DNA of 64,000 nt from Artocarpus heterophyllus (lineage: Eukaryota; Streptophyta; Magnoliopsida; Rosales; Moraceae), in NCBI GenBank assembly GCA_025403435.1, contig CM046353.1, forward strand, positions 24,712,259-24,776,258, written 5' to 3'. The notes beneath the pieces were generated by a model. The model made no database searches, was not told the origin of the DNA, and worked only from the letters and a program-made list of their open reading frames with translations. Every line of letters begins with the position of its first letter. Position 1 is the stretch's first letter. A program made the position numbers and the translations under genes. This document shows, one piece after another, positions 1-10,754 of the stretch.

Positions 1-240
1 CCTATGAGAAAGCGCATCGGCAAAGATGTTTTCCTTACCTTGCTTGTAGCGAATGACATACGGAAACGTCTCTATGAATTCAACCCAACGAGCATGCCTC
101 CTGTTCAGCCTGTGTTGGCCCTTGAAGTGTTTCAAGGACTCATGATCGGTGTGAATCACGAACTCCTTAGGCCATAGGTAGTGCTACCACGTCTCTAATG
201 CTCGAACCAATGCATACATCTCTTTATCATAAGTTGGGTA
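1..240 (-). pseudogene. Fam1 CRM-type pol fragment, RNase H domain
   Basis: This minus-strand stretch matches by eye the RNase H segment of the Fam1 pol at 16739-16979, including the [12 protein letters not shown] block, the [14 protein letters not shown] block and the DALS end of the domain. RNase H removes template RNA during reverse transcription. The fragment is cut by the window edge on the left and stops abruptly at about 240, in the [13 protein letters not shown] region. What lies beyond position 1 is not visible, so the copy could be larger. The first codons already differ from the 16739 copy (Pro-Met in place of Arg-Tyr around position 1-6), in keeping with a decayed copy. Confidence 0.85.
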
Positions 241-384
241 TGTTCACATGATAATATCAAATAAAAAAATTTTACACTGAAAATCTTGGGATAATAATTA
301 AATAATACTTAACAAGGTTACGTTTTCCTATCAATAATTAAAAGATAATGATGAAAGTTAATGGTTCCTGTGACATCCATAAGG
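241..384. other. AT-rich spacer, nothing recognised
   Basis: This AT-rich stretch lies between the pol fragment and the first recognisable tandem-repeat monomer. I see no coding segment, no LTR terminus and no clear monomer in it. It may be a decayed monomer or filler left at a rearrangement junction. Confidence 0.4.
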
Positions 385-1873
385 GGGCATTACATATATA
401 GTCAAATTAGTGTGTTTTTCACACAAGAACTGATATGAGGGCGTGCTTAAAGGAGATAAGTTTTATCATGTTTTTTCAATCGAATAACATTTCAATTGCA
501 AAATTAGTATGTTTTTGACATAAGAAGTAAAATGGGGGAGGGCTTAAAAAATGAGCCATACATTTTAATAAGTTTTTCAATTTACTATTGTTTATATAGT
601 CAAATTTGTGTGTTTTTCACACAAGAAGTGATATGATGGCATGCTCAAAAAGGAAATAAGTTTATCAAGTTTTATCGATCCACTAATGTTTCAATTGTGA
701 AATTAGTGTGTTTTTCATGCAAGAAGTGAGACGGGGATGTGCTTAAAAAGAGAGAAGTTTTAACATGTCTTTTCGATTGACTATTGTTTCTATTGCTAAA
801 TTTGTGTATTTTTCACACCTGAAGTGAAACTGTTCCTGTTTAAAAAACCAAGAGACAACTTTTAACTAATGTTTTCAATTCACTATTGTTTTTGTGGCTA
901 CAGTTGTATGTTTTCCACACAAGAAGAAAAATAAGGGTGCGCTTTGAAAAGTGAATATGGTTTAACATTTTTTCTTTGCTCTGTTGTTTCTATTGCTAAA
1001 ACACAAAAGAAGTGAAACAGTGGCGAGCTTAAAAAACGAGCTATACTTTTTGACAAGTTTTCAATACACTATTGTTTCTTTAGCTAAATTAATATATATT
1101 TCAAACAAGAAGTGAAATTGGGGAATTCTAAAAATGGAGAGGTAAATTTTAACAATTTTTTCAATTTATTATTGTTCATATAGTCAAATTAGTGTGTTTT
1201 TCATACAAGGACTAATATGAGGGCGAGCTTAAAAAGTAGATAAGTTTTATGATGTTTTTTCATTCTAATAATGTTCCAATTGCTAAATTAGTATGTTTTT
1301 CATACAAGAAGTGAAACGGTGGTGTGCTAAAAAAATGAGCCATACGTTTTAATAAGTTTTTCAATTCACTATTGTCTATAAGGTCAAATTAGTGTGTTTT
1401 TTATACAAGAAGTAATACGAGGGCGTGCTTGAAAAAGATACAAGTTTTATCAAGTTTTTTGAATCCATTAATATTTCAATTGTGAAATTAGTGTGTTTTT
1501 ATGCAAGAAGTGAGGTGGGGGTGTGCTTAAAAAGAGATAAGTTTTAAATTGTCTTTTTGAGCCACTATTATTTCTATTGTCAAATTAGTGTATTTTTCGC
1601 ACCCAAAGTGGAACTGGGCTTACCTAAAAACCGAGAGACTAGGTTTAACAAGTTTTTTCAATTCATTATTAGTTTGATGGCCGTCGTTGTGTGGTTTCCA
1701 CACAAGAAGAAAAATGTGTGTGTGCTTTGAAATGTGAATATATCTTAGCATTTTTTGCCTTGCACTATCATTTTTATTGCTAAATTAGTGTGTTTTTCAC
1801 ACAACAAGTGAAAAGGTAACAAACCATATATTTTAACAAGTTTTTCAATTCACTATTGTTTCTTTGGCTAATT
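385..1873 (+). repeat. Tandem repeat array 1a, about 98-bp monomers in an 8-mer higher-order unit
   Basis: About 15 monomers of roughly 95-102 bp run head to tail. Each starts near AAATTAGTGTG, followed by TTTTTCACACAAGAAGTGA, then a short variable box, then AAGTTTTAACAAGTTTTTC and CACTATTGTTTCT. The monomers fall into types that recur in a fixed order: A1 (404), E-prime (501), A2 (602), B (700), C (798), D (900), E (998), F (1086), then A1 again at 1186. This gives an 8-mer higher-order period of 782 bp. Type boxes are distinct, for example GATATGAGGGCGTGC in A, GAAACTGGGCTTGC in C and GAAAAACAAGGGTGTGC in D. Short ORFs here are incidental. The array is cut at 1873 by a solo LTR. Confidence 0.9.
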
Positions 1874-3796
1874 TGTTAGACATGTATGTCCTGAAGAGTA
1901 AAAATATAATATGTTTTTGGAGACATTTTTATCAATAAAGAATTTATTTATGATTTATATTCCAAATCTTGTCCTCTTTACATTCATATTTGATGAATGT
2001 ATGTTAAGCAAACAAAAGTCTAAGACTGTCGGTCTAAACCTTTAAGAATTGGGCATATGATGGACAGATTATGCGGAAGACACGATTCTTAAGGTGACGG
2101 TCTAAAACATAAGATCCACAATCGAGGGAATAAAGTTGAGCGCTTTATTCATGTAAAGATCGTTATGTTGTCTATATCCCTATTAGGAGATGGTTTGTCT
2201 TAGCCATCGGAGGTGGACTCCATGAATAGAAACATTGGCACATTGTCATAGGTGACAATGTATTAGATCGAAACATAAAGTGAATTGATTTGATATACCA
2301 AAGGGTGACACCCACATTTTCATAGTGGTACGCATGCCGGTACATTGAAGACATGACTCTTGATAGCATAGACCTATTATTCATAGATATGAAATCCATA
2401 GCTCCTCTTTAGGAGTAGTGATATCCTCTTATATGCGTTATCCTGTAATTGGAAAACTAGAGCACTTAACCATTTGGATACATAGGTGTAAACGAATGGT
2501 ATACCATCTTTGAATGGTGAGTTTTCCAATGGTGAGATAATAGAACATAAGATAAAAATAATCGGGAAGGTAAGACAGAACTTGTCCTTAAGCCAGTTAT
2601 GGATAATACTATGGGGATATGATACACTATGATATGTCATGCAGACTTAGCTATATGGGCTTCGTAATTCTATATAGTTCAAGAGTGCAGCTCTAAGCTT
2701 TTAGTGGAGCAGCGTTGGAGTTGATAATTATGAAATGTATATCTGGGATATTGGGTTTCATAATTATCGAGAGCTTGAACTATATAGGTCCATTTGGTCC
2801 CCTTTGCTAGCTCATAAAAATCCTGTAACGATATGGCTTGTTTTTCTAATAATTGGTGACTTATGTCAGATTTATCAGATTGGTTAAAATTCAAAAGGAA
2901 CAAATAATTTATGTCTGTTTATCAGTTAAATAATTTTGTGACAAAATTAATTCAAGATAAACTTGTTGAATTATCGGGATCAGATAATTCATGTCTGTTT
3001 ATCAACTGGATTAATTTTGAGTTAATTTAAGATAAATTTGTTGCATTATTAGGAATTTATTTATTTTCCTAGAGATTGTCTAGATAAAGTTGTTTTAATT
3101 AGATAACTTTTCTATTGAGTTATTTGAATTAAAATTGAGATTTTATCTTATAAAATATCGGGTGGAAAATAAAAAATTTGCTGAGATTTTTTATCGACAG
3201 TTCGACATGCCAATCCTTAGGTTCAGCCTGCCAATGGGGCAAGTTCGACATGCCGGTTAGATAGATCGGCATACCGATCACGCGTTAAAAAGATCACACG
3301 TTTTCACGTGGATTTCATTTGATATTGATCCGAATTTGATTCTGATTCGAATTTTGAGGCATTATCTGATAAAGATTGACTCCTAGACCCAATCTCTATA
3401 AAAAGGGAGTAAGTCTCATTATTATTTAGATCAGTTGAGAGATTAAGAGGGAAACTCTAAAAGTGAGATTGTGAAACTCCCTAAGAGCTCTTGTTCACAA
3501 ATCATGAACACTAGCTTTGGGTTCTCTCAATTGGTTGGAAGGAGAGTCACCTGGTGGGATAGCTATACATATGAGCCCACACGCACTCCGATCGTGGATA
3601 GAGAATAGCAAAGAAGACCAGTTGGTTGAGGCTCTTATAGAACGTTACTTCTTTTCATAGATTGCGGGAGTTCTTTAGTATTCAAAGGTTAGTAAGATCT
3701 AGTTAATTTATACATATGGTGTGTCAAACTTGTGTTTTTGAAAAATACTTTGATATAAAAATTTTTAAAATTCTGCTGCGTACTATTTTTCTAACA
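1874..3796 (+). mobile_element. Solo LTR (1923 bp) inserted in the tandem array, TSD TAATT
   Basis: The insert begins TGTTAGA and ends TCTAACA, a perfect 7-bp terminal inverted repeat of TG...CA type. It is flanked by the 5-bp duplication TAATT (1869-1873 and 3797-3801). Removing insert plus one TSD copy restores the array: the A1-to-A1 distance across it (1186 to 3897) becomes 783 bp, one higher-order unit. No gag or pol is present, so this is a solo LTR left by LTR-LTR recombination. A TATA box with a plausible promoter context lies at 3397. Length and termini resemble long-LTR Ty1/copia elements, but without an internal region the superfamily is a guess. Stop-rich short ORFs inside it are not genes. 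Confidence 0.88.
3397..3404 (+). promoter_or_regulatory. TATA box of the solo LTR
   Basis: The motif TATAAAAA in the context AATCTCTATAAAAAGGGAG lies about 400 bp before the LTR 3' end. This is the expected place for the U3/R promoter of a plant LTR. It orients the LTR on the plus strand. Confidence 0.6.
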
Positions 3797-5699
3797 TAAT
3801 TTGGTATGTATTTCAAACAAGAAGTGAAATTGGGGCATGCTGAAAATGGAGAGGTTAGTTTTAACATTTTTGCAATTTATTATTATTTGTATAGTCAAAT
3901 TAGTGTGTTTTTCACACAAAACTGATATGAGGGCGTGCTTAAAAAGGAGATAAATTTTATCAAGTTCTTTCAATCGAATAATATGTGAATTGCAAAATTA
4001 GTGTGTTTGTCATACAAGAAATGAAATGGTGGAGGGCCTAAAAAATAAGCCATATGTTTTAATAAGTTTTTCAATTCACTATTGTTTTTATGGTTAAATT
4101 AGTATTTTTTCACACAAGAAGTGATATGGAGGAATATTTTAAAAGGGATAAATTGTATCAAGTTTTTTGAATCCACAAATGTTTCAATTGCGCAATTAGT
4201 GTGTTTTTCACATGAGAAGAGAGACAGAGGTGTGCTTGTAAAGAGATAAGTTTTAATAAGTCTTTTAGATTCAGTATTGTTGCTAATGCTAAATTAGCGT
4301 GTCTTTCACACAAGAACTTAAAAACCGAGAGGCAAGTTTTAACTAGTTATTTCAATTCACTATTGTTTTTGTGGCTAAGGTTGTGTATTTTTCACACGAG
4401 AAGAAAAACAAGGGTGTGCCTTGAAAAGTGATCTCTTAATATTTTCTATCATTGTACTAATCTTTCTATTGTTAAATTAGTGTATTTTTTATACAAAAAG
4501 TAAAACGGTGTCTGGCTTAAAAATGGAGCCATACATTTTAAAAGGTTTTACAATTCACTATTACTTCTTTGGCTAAATTAGTGTGTTTTTTAAACAAGAA
4601 GTGAAACTAAGGCGTGCTGAAAATCGAGAGATAAGTTTTAATGATTTTTTCAACTTATTATTGTTTATATGATCCGATTAGTGTGATTTTTTACACAAGA
4701 AGTGATATAAGGGTGTGCTTAAAAAGGAGATAAGTTTCATCAAGTTTTTTCAATCCACTAATTTTTCAATTGTGAAATTAGTGTGTTTTTCACACAAGAA
4801 GTGAGACAGGGGTGTGCTTACAAAGTGATAAGTTTTAACTTGTCTTTTCAATTCACTATTATTTCTATTGCTAAATTAGTGTATTTTTTACACCCGAAGT
4901 GACACTGGCTTGTTTAAAAACTGAGAGACAAGTTTTAACAAATTTTTTCAATTCATTATTATTTTTGTGGCTATAGTTGCTTGTTTTTAACACAAGGAGA
5001 AAAACGAAGGTATGCTTCAAAAAGTGAATATGTCTTAACATTTTTTTCCTTGCACTATTGTTTTTATTGCTAAATTAGTGTTTTTTTCATGCAAGAAGTG
5101 AAACGGTGGTGGGCAAAAAAAACTGGGCCATACTTTTTAACAAGTTTTTCAATTCACTATTGTTTCTTTAGCTAAATTAGTACGTATTTGAAACAAGAAG
5201 TGAAATTGAGGTAAGTTTTAACAAAATTTTCAATTTATTTTTGTTTATATAGTCAAATTAGTGTGTTTTTCACAAAAGAACTGATACGAGGGCATGCTTA
5301 AAAAGGAGATAAGTTTTATCAAGTTTTTTCAGTCAAATAAAGTTCCATTTGCAAAATTAGAGTGTTTTTAATACAATAAGTGAAACGGTGGCAGGCTTAA
5401 AAAATGAGCGATATGTTTTAATAAGTTTCTTAATTCACTATTGTTTATATAGTTAAATTAGTGTGTTTTTCACACAAGAAGTGATATGGGGGCATGCATG
5501 AAAAGGAGATAAGTTTTATCAAATTTTTTCTATCCACTAATGTTTCAATTGTGAAATTAGTATGTTTGTCGCACAAGTAGTGAGACGGGGGTGTGCTTAC
5601 AAAGAGATAAGTTTTAATATGTCTTTTGGATTCATTATTGTTTTTAATGCTAAATTATTGTGTTTTTCATGCAAGAACTTAAAAACTGAAATTCAAGTT
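3797..5699 (+). repeat. Tandem repeat array 1b, continuation after the solo LTR
   Basis: About 19 monomers continue the array in phase. F resumes at 3797, followed by A1 (3897), E-prime, A2, B, a shortened C, D, E and F (about 4575). The next unit skips A1 and E-prime (A2 at about 4674, then B, C, D, E, F), giving a 6-mer of about 580 bp before A1 returns at 5254. The array therefore mixes 8-mer and 6-mer higher-order forms. It is cut inside a C monomer at 5699/5700 by the Tat-type element. The dyad GTGTG-TTTTT-CACAC recurs in most monomers. Confidence 0.9.
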
Positions 5700-6424
5700 T
5701 GTTGGGGTGCAATTTAGTGAGGCCCAAATTGCTAGTAGGCCCGTGCGGCCCAATGTTATACCAGTCGGATGGATCGAGTAAAATCTATGGATTAAAAAGC
5801 CTAATCGAACTGATGGTTCGAGTTGTTCGTTTGATTCGACCGTTTTTGCATAATTCAAGTCGTTCTACTCATTGAAGATATTTCACACTCGTTTTCACGT
5901 CTTTGTTCGACTGGGTCGATCGTCTCGAATTGACAGTTACCTGCACGAACAGACAGTTATAGCACGTCTAGTCATGGACCAGAATGTGGGGGAGGCGTGA
6001 TTCTTGCTGCCTGTCATCGATCAACATGTGTCCTACTATTGCGGTTACTTATGGTACTCTATCCCACTCTGCTAGATGGTTAGGAGCCATTATCCTTCCT
6101 CCTCTTCTCTATAAGGGGAAGGCTACTTCGTTGTACAACATACAGAAAATATAGATACCGAAACCCTACCAATTTACTTTCATCCTTCTCTTCTAATCGG
6201 TATTCAAGAACTCCATAGTGAATTACAGTCGACGTAACTCTTCATTAATAGAGTGAACCACTATAAATCCTGTGTTATTTTTACTTCACTTTGACTTCAT
6301 CTATTTCATTTTAATCTAGCAAACAAATTCGAGTTTACAGATCCATTCAACAGTGATTTGAGGGCCTAAATTCCTAAATAACGTAATCTAGAATTCTAAT
6401 ATTTGATTGTAGATTCATCGCCTA
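5700..6424 (+). repeat. 5' LTR and leader of the Tat-type element
   Basis: The segment begins TGTTGGGGTGC and carries a TATA-like CTCTATAAGGGG at 6109. It ends just before TTTGGCACCCACCGTGGGG (6427 on), the usual junction sequence seen upstream of gag in Tat-type plant elements. The exact LTR 3' end is uncertain because no second LTR is present for comparison; a CA at about 6415 is possible. Confidence 0.6.
6110..6116 (+). promoter_or_regulatory. TATA box in the Tat-type LTR
   Basis: TATAAGG in the context CTTCTCTATAAGGGGAAGG lies about 410 bp into the LTR and about 310 bp before the gag start, a normal position for the LTR promoter. Confidence 0.5.
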
Positions 6425-6428
6425 TAGT

Positions 6429-6833
6429 TTGGCACCCACCGTGGGGCCCATCAAGTCATCAACTCTAGGATCTAAGACTCGGATTCAAATGGTAGACAAC
6501 GTTGACAACCAACACACTCTAGAAACCATAGTGGAAGAGACAAAAGCAATCACTCAAGTCAACCAACAAATGGAAGCCCTCGTAGTAGAAGTTGAGGCTC
6601 TAAAGAAAACACTTCACGAGCAAGCAGTTCATTCTCAGGACCGTGATAGAAGAATGGAGCAACTGAGCAATGAGAATTTGGCTTTGAGGAGCCAAATTAG
6701 CTATCAAAATTCCCAGATGGCTCCACAGTCGTATTATTACCCATACTATGGGTATTCAACATTTCCAGCTTCGTCTACAACACAGTGGCAATTTCAAACC
6801 CCACAACTAGGGACACAAGCAACGTACCCGTAG
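6429..6833 (+). pseudogene. Tat-type gag, N-terminal part
   Basis: A 134-codon frame opens just after the TGGCACCC junction. The opening codon is not ATG; the first in-frame Met is a little downstream (6489). It is rich in E, Q and L with a likely coiled coil around residues 45-95 and a Tyr-rich tail (YYYPYYGYS). This fits the poorly conserved N-terminal region of Tat-group gag, which builds the virus-like particle. It ends at a TAG at about 6831, and the rest of gag follows in other frames. Confidence 0.6.
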
Positions 6834-7039
6834 CCTGGTTGAGAGAATGCAGCCATTATACTCCCCATCGACCCCAGCACCAGCAACTACAACGGTTGGC
6901 ACAGCCACAAAGACTCTAGCTAGCAGTGGCAACTACAACTATAGCAAACGATATGGAATATAGGCACCACAGTGAAGAATTGGATAGAAATGAAAGGATG
7001 GAATCGATAAATAGACAAGAAGCACCAGTTGTCAATCTG

Positions 7040-7949
7040 TTGACCCCATAGTCGATCCAATTAATGATGAGAGAAATGTTCGACTAGAATTCCAAGCTCG
7101 TAGAAGAGAAGATTGACGAGAAGGTTTCCAAAGCCACGAGCAAGACCCCGGCGTTGGATGACATCTCAAAAAACATTCGAGATACCCCACTAACGAGAGG
7201 ATTACTTCGATAGTACCATCAAAGTATGGAAACATCGTGTTTGCTTGATTTGATGGAACCTCAGACCCAAAAGACCACCTGTTGTAGTACAAGAATGTGG
7301 TCAGCGCTACTAGTATTCTCAACTCAATTCTCAACGAAATGATGTGGAAGATGTTCGCTCAATCACTCTAAGGCCCGGCACTTTGATGGTTCAGCAACCT
7401 ACCAACGGGATCAATAGAAAACTTTGAAGAACTGGCGAATTAATTCATCAAAGCGTATTCGGTGCACATCAAAACCGGTAAAACGGCCAAAAGTCTGTTG
7501 TTCAAAGCCCAGGTGAGTCGCTACGGGCTTACATTAAGAGATTTAGTAAAACACTCTCTGAGATTTCAGATTTGGAGGATGGAACGGCCTGAGAAGCATT
7601 GAAGAAAGGACTTCTCCACAGGTCATCTTCAAAAACAGCATTTGTTCTGACTACTAGCAGACGATCCAGGAAGCACTAAACAGAGCTAAAGTATGGATCA
7701 ACCTGGAGGAAGAAAATGAAAGATGCGAGTGAGAGTTTGCGAGGACAAAAAATCACAATAGATGGCAGTCAGAAGCAGCAGCAGCAACCGAGTCGACAAA
7801 GAAGGACGAGAACACCACCAATGGGAGAATGGAGGTGGAAAGAAGGCAAGCCTCGATCCACAACACGACCGATGTCCCCCCCAAAATACGCCTTAATCAT
7901 TTCACCATCCAAATTAGTCGCTCAACTCGAAGGAAAAGACTATGTTTGA
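7040..7949 (+). pseudogene. Tat-type gag core, broken
   Basis: Across several frames one can read the gag core: an FDGTSDPKDH-like block near 7250, then a WF-NLPTGSIENFEELA-like block near 7390-7440, and GKTAKSLLFKAQ near 7480. These are the retrotransposon gag blocks usual in Tat-group elements. A 77-codon frame at 7716-7949 covers the basic Q- and R-rich linker that precedes the zinc knuckle. In-frame stops and frameshifts separate the blocks, so no capsid protein could be made. Confidence 0.65.
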
Positions 7950-7961
7950 TGGCCATGGAAA

Positions 7962-8792
7962 ATGGTACCGAGCCGTTCACTTGACCAATCCAAATATTGC
8001 GAGTTTCATCGAGACACGGGACACTTGATGGTCGACTGCAAAGCCTTGCGATCCGAGATCATGGAGCTTCTAAAGAAAGGGCACTTGAGGGAACACCTCT
8101 CTGAATGGAGGAGGAAGATATATGGACTCAATAAGGAGAAAAGAGGGCGAAGGGATGAACAAGCCCAAGAGAAGATGCCATCACCACCACCAGTCAGGAA
8201 GGTAATTGGAGCCATTTGTGGAGGCTTAGTTTTCAGTGGCGATTCTGTAAATCAGATGAAATTGCACCAAAGGAAAGCGAATCATGCGACTGCAGGTTCG
8301 TCTCATGGCGACCACTATGAGTATGAAATTTCATTTCGTAGTGACGAGACATTTGGGCTCGACGTCCCACACGACAATGCCCTTGTTATCAAACTCAACC
8401 TTGCGAACTGTGAAATAAGCAGAATACTGGTTGACAATGGAAGTTCAACCAACATCCTTTTCCTCTCAACGCTGAAAGAAATGGAAATCAGCAAAGAGGA
8501 AATCGAGAAGTCCCCAACGTTAGTGGTAGGTTACAATGGTGAGGTGACAACAGCCTTCGGAAGGATCAAGCTTCCAGTATACGCAGCGGGAGAGAACAAG
8601 TTGACAAATTATCTAGTCATGGATTGCCCATCTAGGTATAACATTATTCTAGGAAGGCCTTGGATACACGCTATTAAAGCAGTCCCTTCGACAAACCACC
8701 AAACAATTAGATTCCCGATGAAGCGAGGCATTCAGGAGGTTCAAGGAAGCCAAGAGGCAACAAGGAGCTGTTACATCACGGCTATGAAATAG
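7962..8792 (+). pseudogene. Tat-type gag zinc knuckle and aspartic protease
   Basis: This 276-codon frame starts with the gag knuckle CEFHRDTGHLMVDC (C13, H16, H21, C26) and runs into an aspartic protease. The catalytic triad region is VDNGSS at residues 157-162, with Asn where many retropepsins have Thr or Ser, a variant also known in this group. The ILGRPWIHAIKAVPS block near residues 228-243 is the typical protease end. The protease would cleave the polyprotein in the particle. The frame is open here but is cut off from gag and RT by upstream and downstream stops. Confidence 0.8.
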
Positions 8793-8974
8793 AAGAAGAC
8801 TTTATAGCAACTATAGACGACCCAGCAAAGCATGATGGGCAGTCAAAGTTGCATCTAATCGGTTCTAGAGCAACTTGACGAAGTCCAAATCTATCCACAA
8901 GATGAAAGGCGTGCAGTGAAGATAGGGTCACAACTCGACTAGGATGTAAAATCCCAAATAATTGATCTTTTAAG

Positions 8975-9730
8975 AGCTAACGCTGATTGTTTACATGGTC
9001 TCACACAGATATGATTGGAATCAACTTGAATATAATCTCCCATCGCCTGAATGTCGATCGAGAACATAAACCAAACTGACAGAAGAGAAGGAAGCTCGAA
9101 ATCGAGCGAAACAACGTGGTCAAGGACGAATGAGAAGATTACTTGAAGCTGGATTTATACGTCCTGTCTAGTATCCCGATTGGCTCGCTAATGTGGTAAT
9201 TGTAAAGAAGATAAATGGAAAGTGGCTCATGTGTGTTGATTTCACCGATCTTAATAAAGCCTTCCCAAATGACAGCTATCCATCGCCGCATATCGATCGA
9301 CTCATGGACGCAAAAGCTGGACACGATATCTTAAGTTTCCTCGATGCATTCTCTGGCTACAATCAAATCCTTCTGCACCCTGATGACTAGGAGAAGACTG
9401 CCTTTATAATGGAACAAGGGATTTTTTGTTTCAAAGTCATGCCCTTCGGGTTGAAGAACGCAGGAGCAACTTACCAATGACTTGTCAACATGATGATTGA
9501 GCAACAAATTGGTTAGAATATGGAAGTTTACATCGATGACATGTTGGTTAAGTCTTTGCAGGCTCATCTCCACGTTAAGCATTTGCAAGAATGCTTCGAC
9601 ATTCTTTGAAAATATGGCATGAAGCTGAATCCAGAGAAGTGCACTTTCGGAGTGACGCGTGCTTGTTCTTGGGATATCTTGTCACCAAGTGAGGAATCGA
9701 GGCAAACCCTGATCAGATTAAAGCCTTCCA
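8975..9730 (+). pseudogene. Tat-type reverse transcriptase, broken
   Basis: RT motifs are readable in order: LLEAGFIRPV (about 9140), VIVKKINGKWLMCVDFTDLNKAFP (9196 on), FLDAFSGYNQILLHP (about 9340), FCFKVMPFGLKNAGATYQ (about 9426) and the catalytic box YIDDM near 9530. A TAG at 9388-9390 replaces the codon after HPDD. Further stops fall at about 9478 and 9513, and one frame change lies near 9650. RT copies element RNA into DNA. The copy is dead. Confidence 0.85.
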
Positions 9731-9731
9731 A

Positions 9732-10230
9732 TTGATGCCTTCATCGAGAACCAAGCAAGAAATTCAGAAACTAACTGGCCGAGTAGCAGCACTAAGTCAA
9801 TTCATTACAAGGTGCTCTGACAAATGTCTTCCTTCTTTCCAATTACTCAAAAGAATACGAAGTTTGAATGGAACTGAAGGATGTGAATCGGCCTTCCAAG
9901 ACTTGAAGATTTATTTGACAACTCCGCCAATCTTGTCAAAGCTGAAAGAAGGCGAACCGCTTTACCTATACATGGCGGTTTCAGAGACGGCAGTAAGTTT
10001 AGCTCTTGTTTGAGAAGATGCTGTCCAAAAACCAGTATTTTTTGTGAGCCACACCCTGTTGGACAATGAAACGAGGTAGTTAATCGTCAAAAGCTCACAC
10101 TTGCACTCGTCATATCGACACAAAAACTCCATCCTTACTTTCAAGGACACACTATTGTGGTGCTGTCGTCGTACCCGATGGGAGCAATTTTGCACAAGCC
10201 AGAGGTATCTGGCAGAATGACAAAATAGGC
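9732..10230 (+). pseudogene. Tat-type RNase H, first domain
   Basis: A 93-codon frame at 9732-10013 reads SSRTKQEIQKLTGRVAALSQFI and the ILSKLKEGEPLYLYMAVSE block, the connection and RNase H start of Tat-group elements. The rest (VSHTLLDNETR-like, about 10040-10080, and KPEVSGRMTK-like, about 10196-10230) is in other frames. The domain removes RNA from RNA-DNA hybrids. It is broken by a TGA at 10011-10013. Confidence 0.65.
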
Positions 10231-10234
10231 GGTT

Positions 10235-10740
10235 GAACTGATGGTGTTTGACATCGAGTACAAACCTCAGACCGCGTTGAAAGCTCAGGTGCTCGTAGAT
10301 TTTGTTGCTGAACTAACTTGCAAGGTTGAAGAAAACGGATTAGGCACATGGGTTCTACAAGTCGATGGGTCGAGCAATGAAAAAGGTCAGGTATTGGAAT
10401 GGTTCTAAAGTCCCCGACTGGCGAAGTGATTGAATAGAGCTTTCGATTGGGGTTCGGGGCTACTAATAATGAAACTGAATATGAGGCCATGGTGGCAAGA
10501 ACAAGGCTCATTGCTGCATTAGGGGCTACTAAACTTTTTTCTGGAAAGCGACTCAACGTTGGTTGTTAACCAAGTAAATGGAGAATTCAAAGCGCGAGAC
10601 GAGAAGATGCATCTATACCTAAGTTTAGTCAAAAAACTGAAGGCACAGTTCAATCATTTCGAGGTAAAGCACATACCATGAGAACACAAACTCAAGAGTC
10701 GATGCACTCGAAAATTTGGGGTCATCTGTCTAAGTGAGCG
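10235..10740 (+). pseudogene. Second, archaeal-type RNase H (aRNH) of the Tat group
   Basis: Reading through stops gives the blocks VFDIEYKPQTALKAQVLVDF, WVLQVDGSSNEKG, LKSPTGEVIE, GATNNETEYEAMV and LESDSTLVVNQVNGEFKARD (10235-10600). A DGS followed by NNE-EYEA and a later SDS are the catalytic signatures of the extra RNase H acquired by Tat-lineage elements. Its presence downstream of the first RNase H is the main reason for the lineage call. Several stops and frameshifts are present. Confidence 0.8.
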
Positions 10741-10754
10741 AGAGAGGAGAACAA

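Noticed and set aside
2172..2903. Minus-strand ORFs of 74-87 codons inside the solo LTR
   Set aside because: No recognisable domain; they overlap the U3 part of an LTR read in the opposite sense.
3791..3973. Short ORFs across the tandem arrays (also 37106-37370)
   Set aside because: They follow the repeat sequence, differ between monomers and have no domain. Random open frames in AT-rich repeats.
385..5699. Regularly spaced repeats that could suggest a CRISPR array
   Set aside because: The repeats are contiguous, about 98 bp, diverged and without unique spacers, in a plant retrotransposon setting. They are satellite-like tandem repeats.
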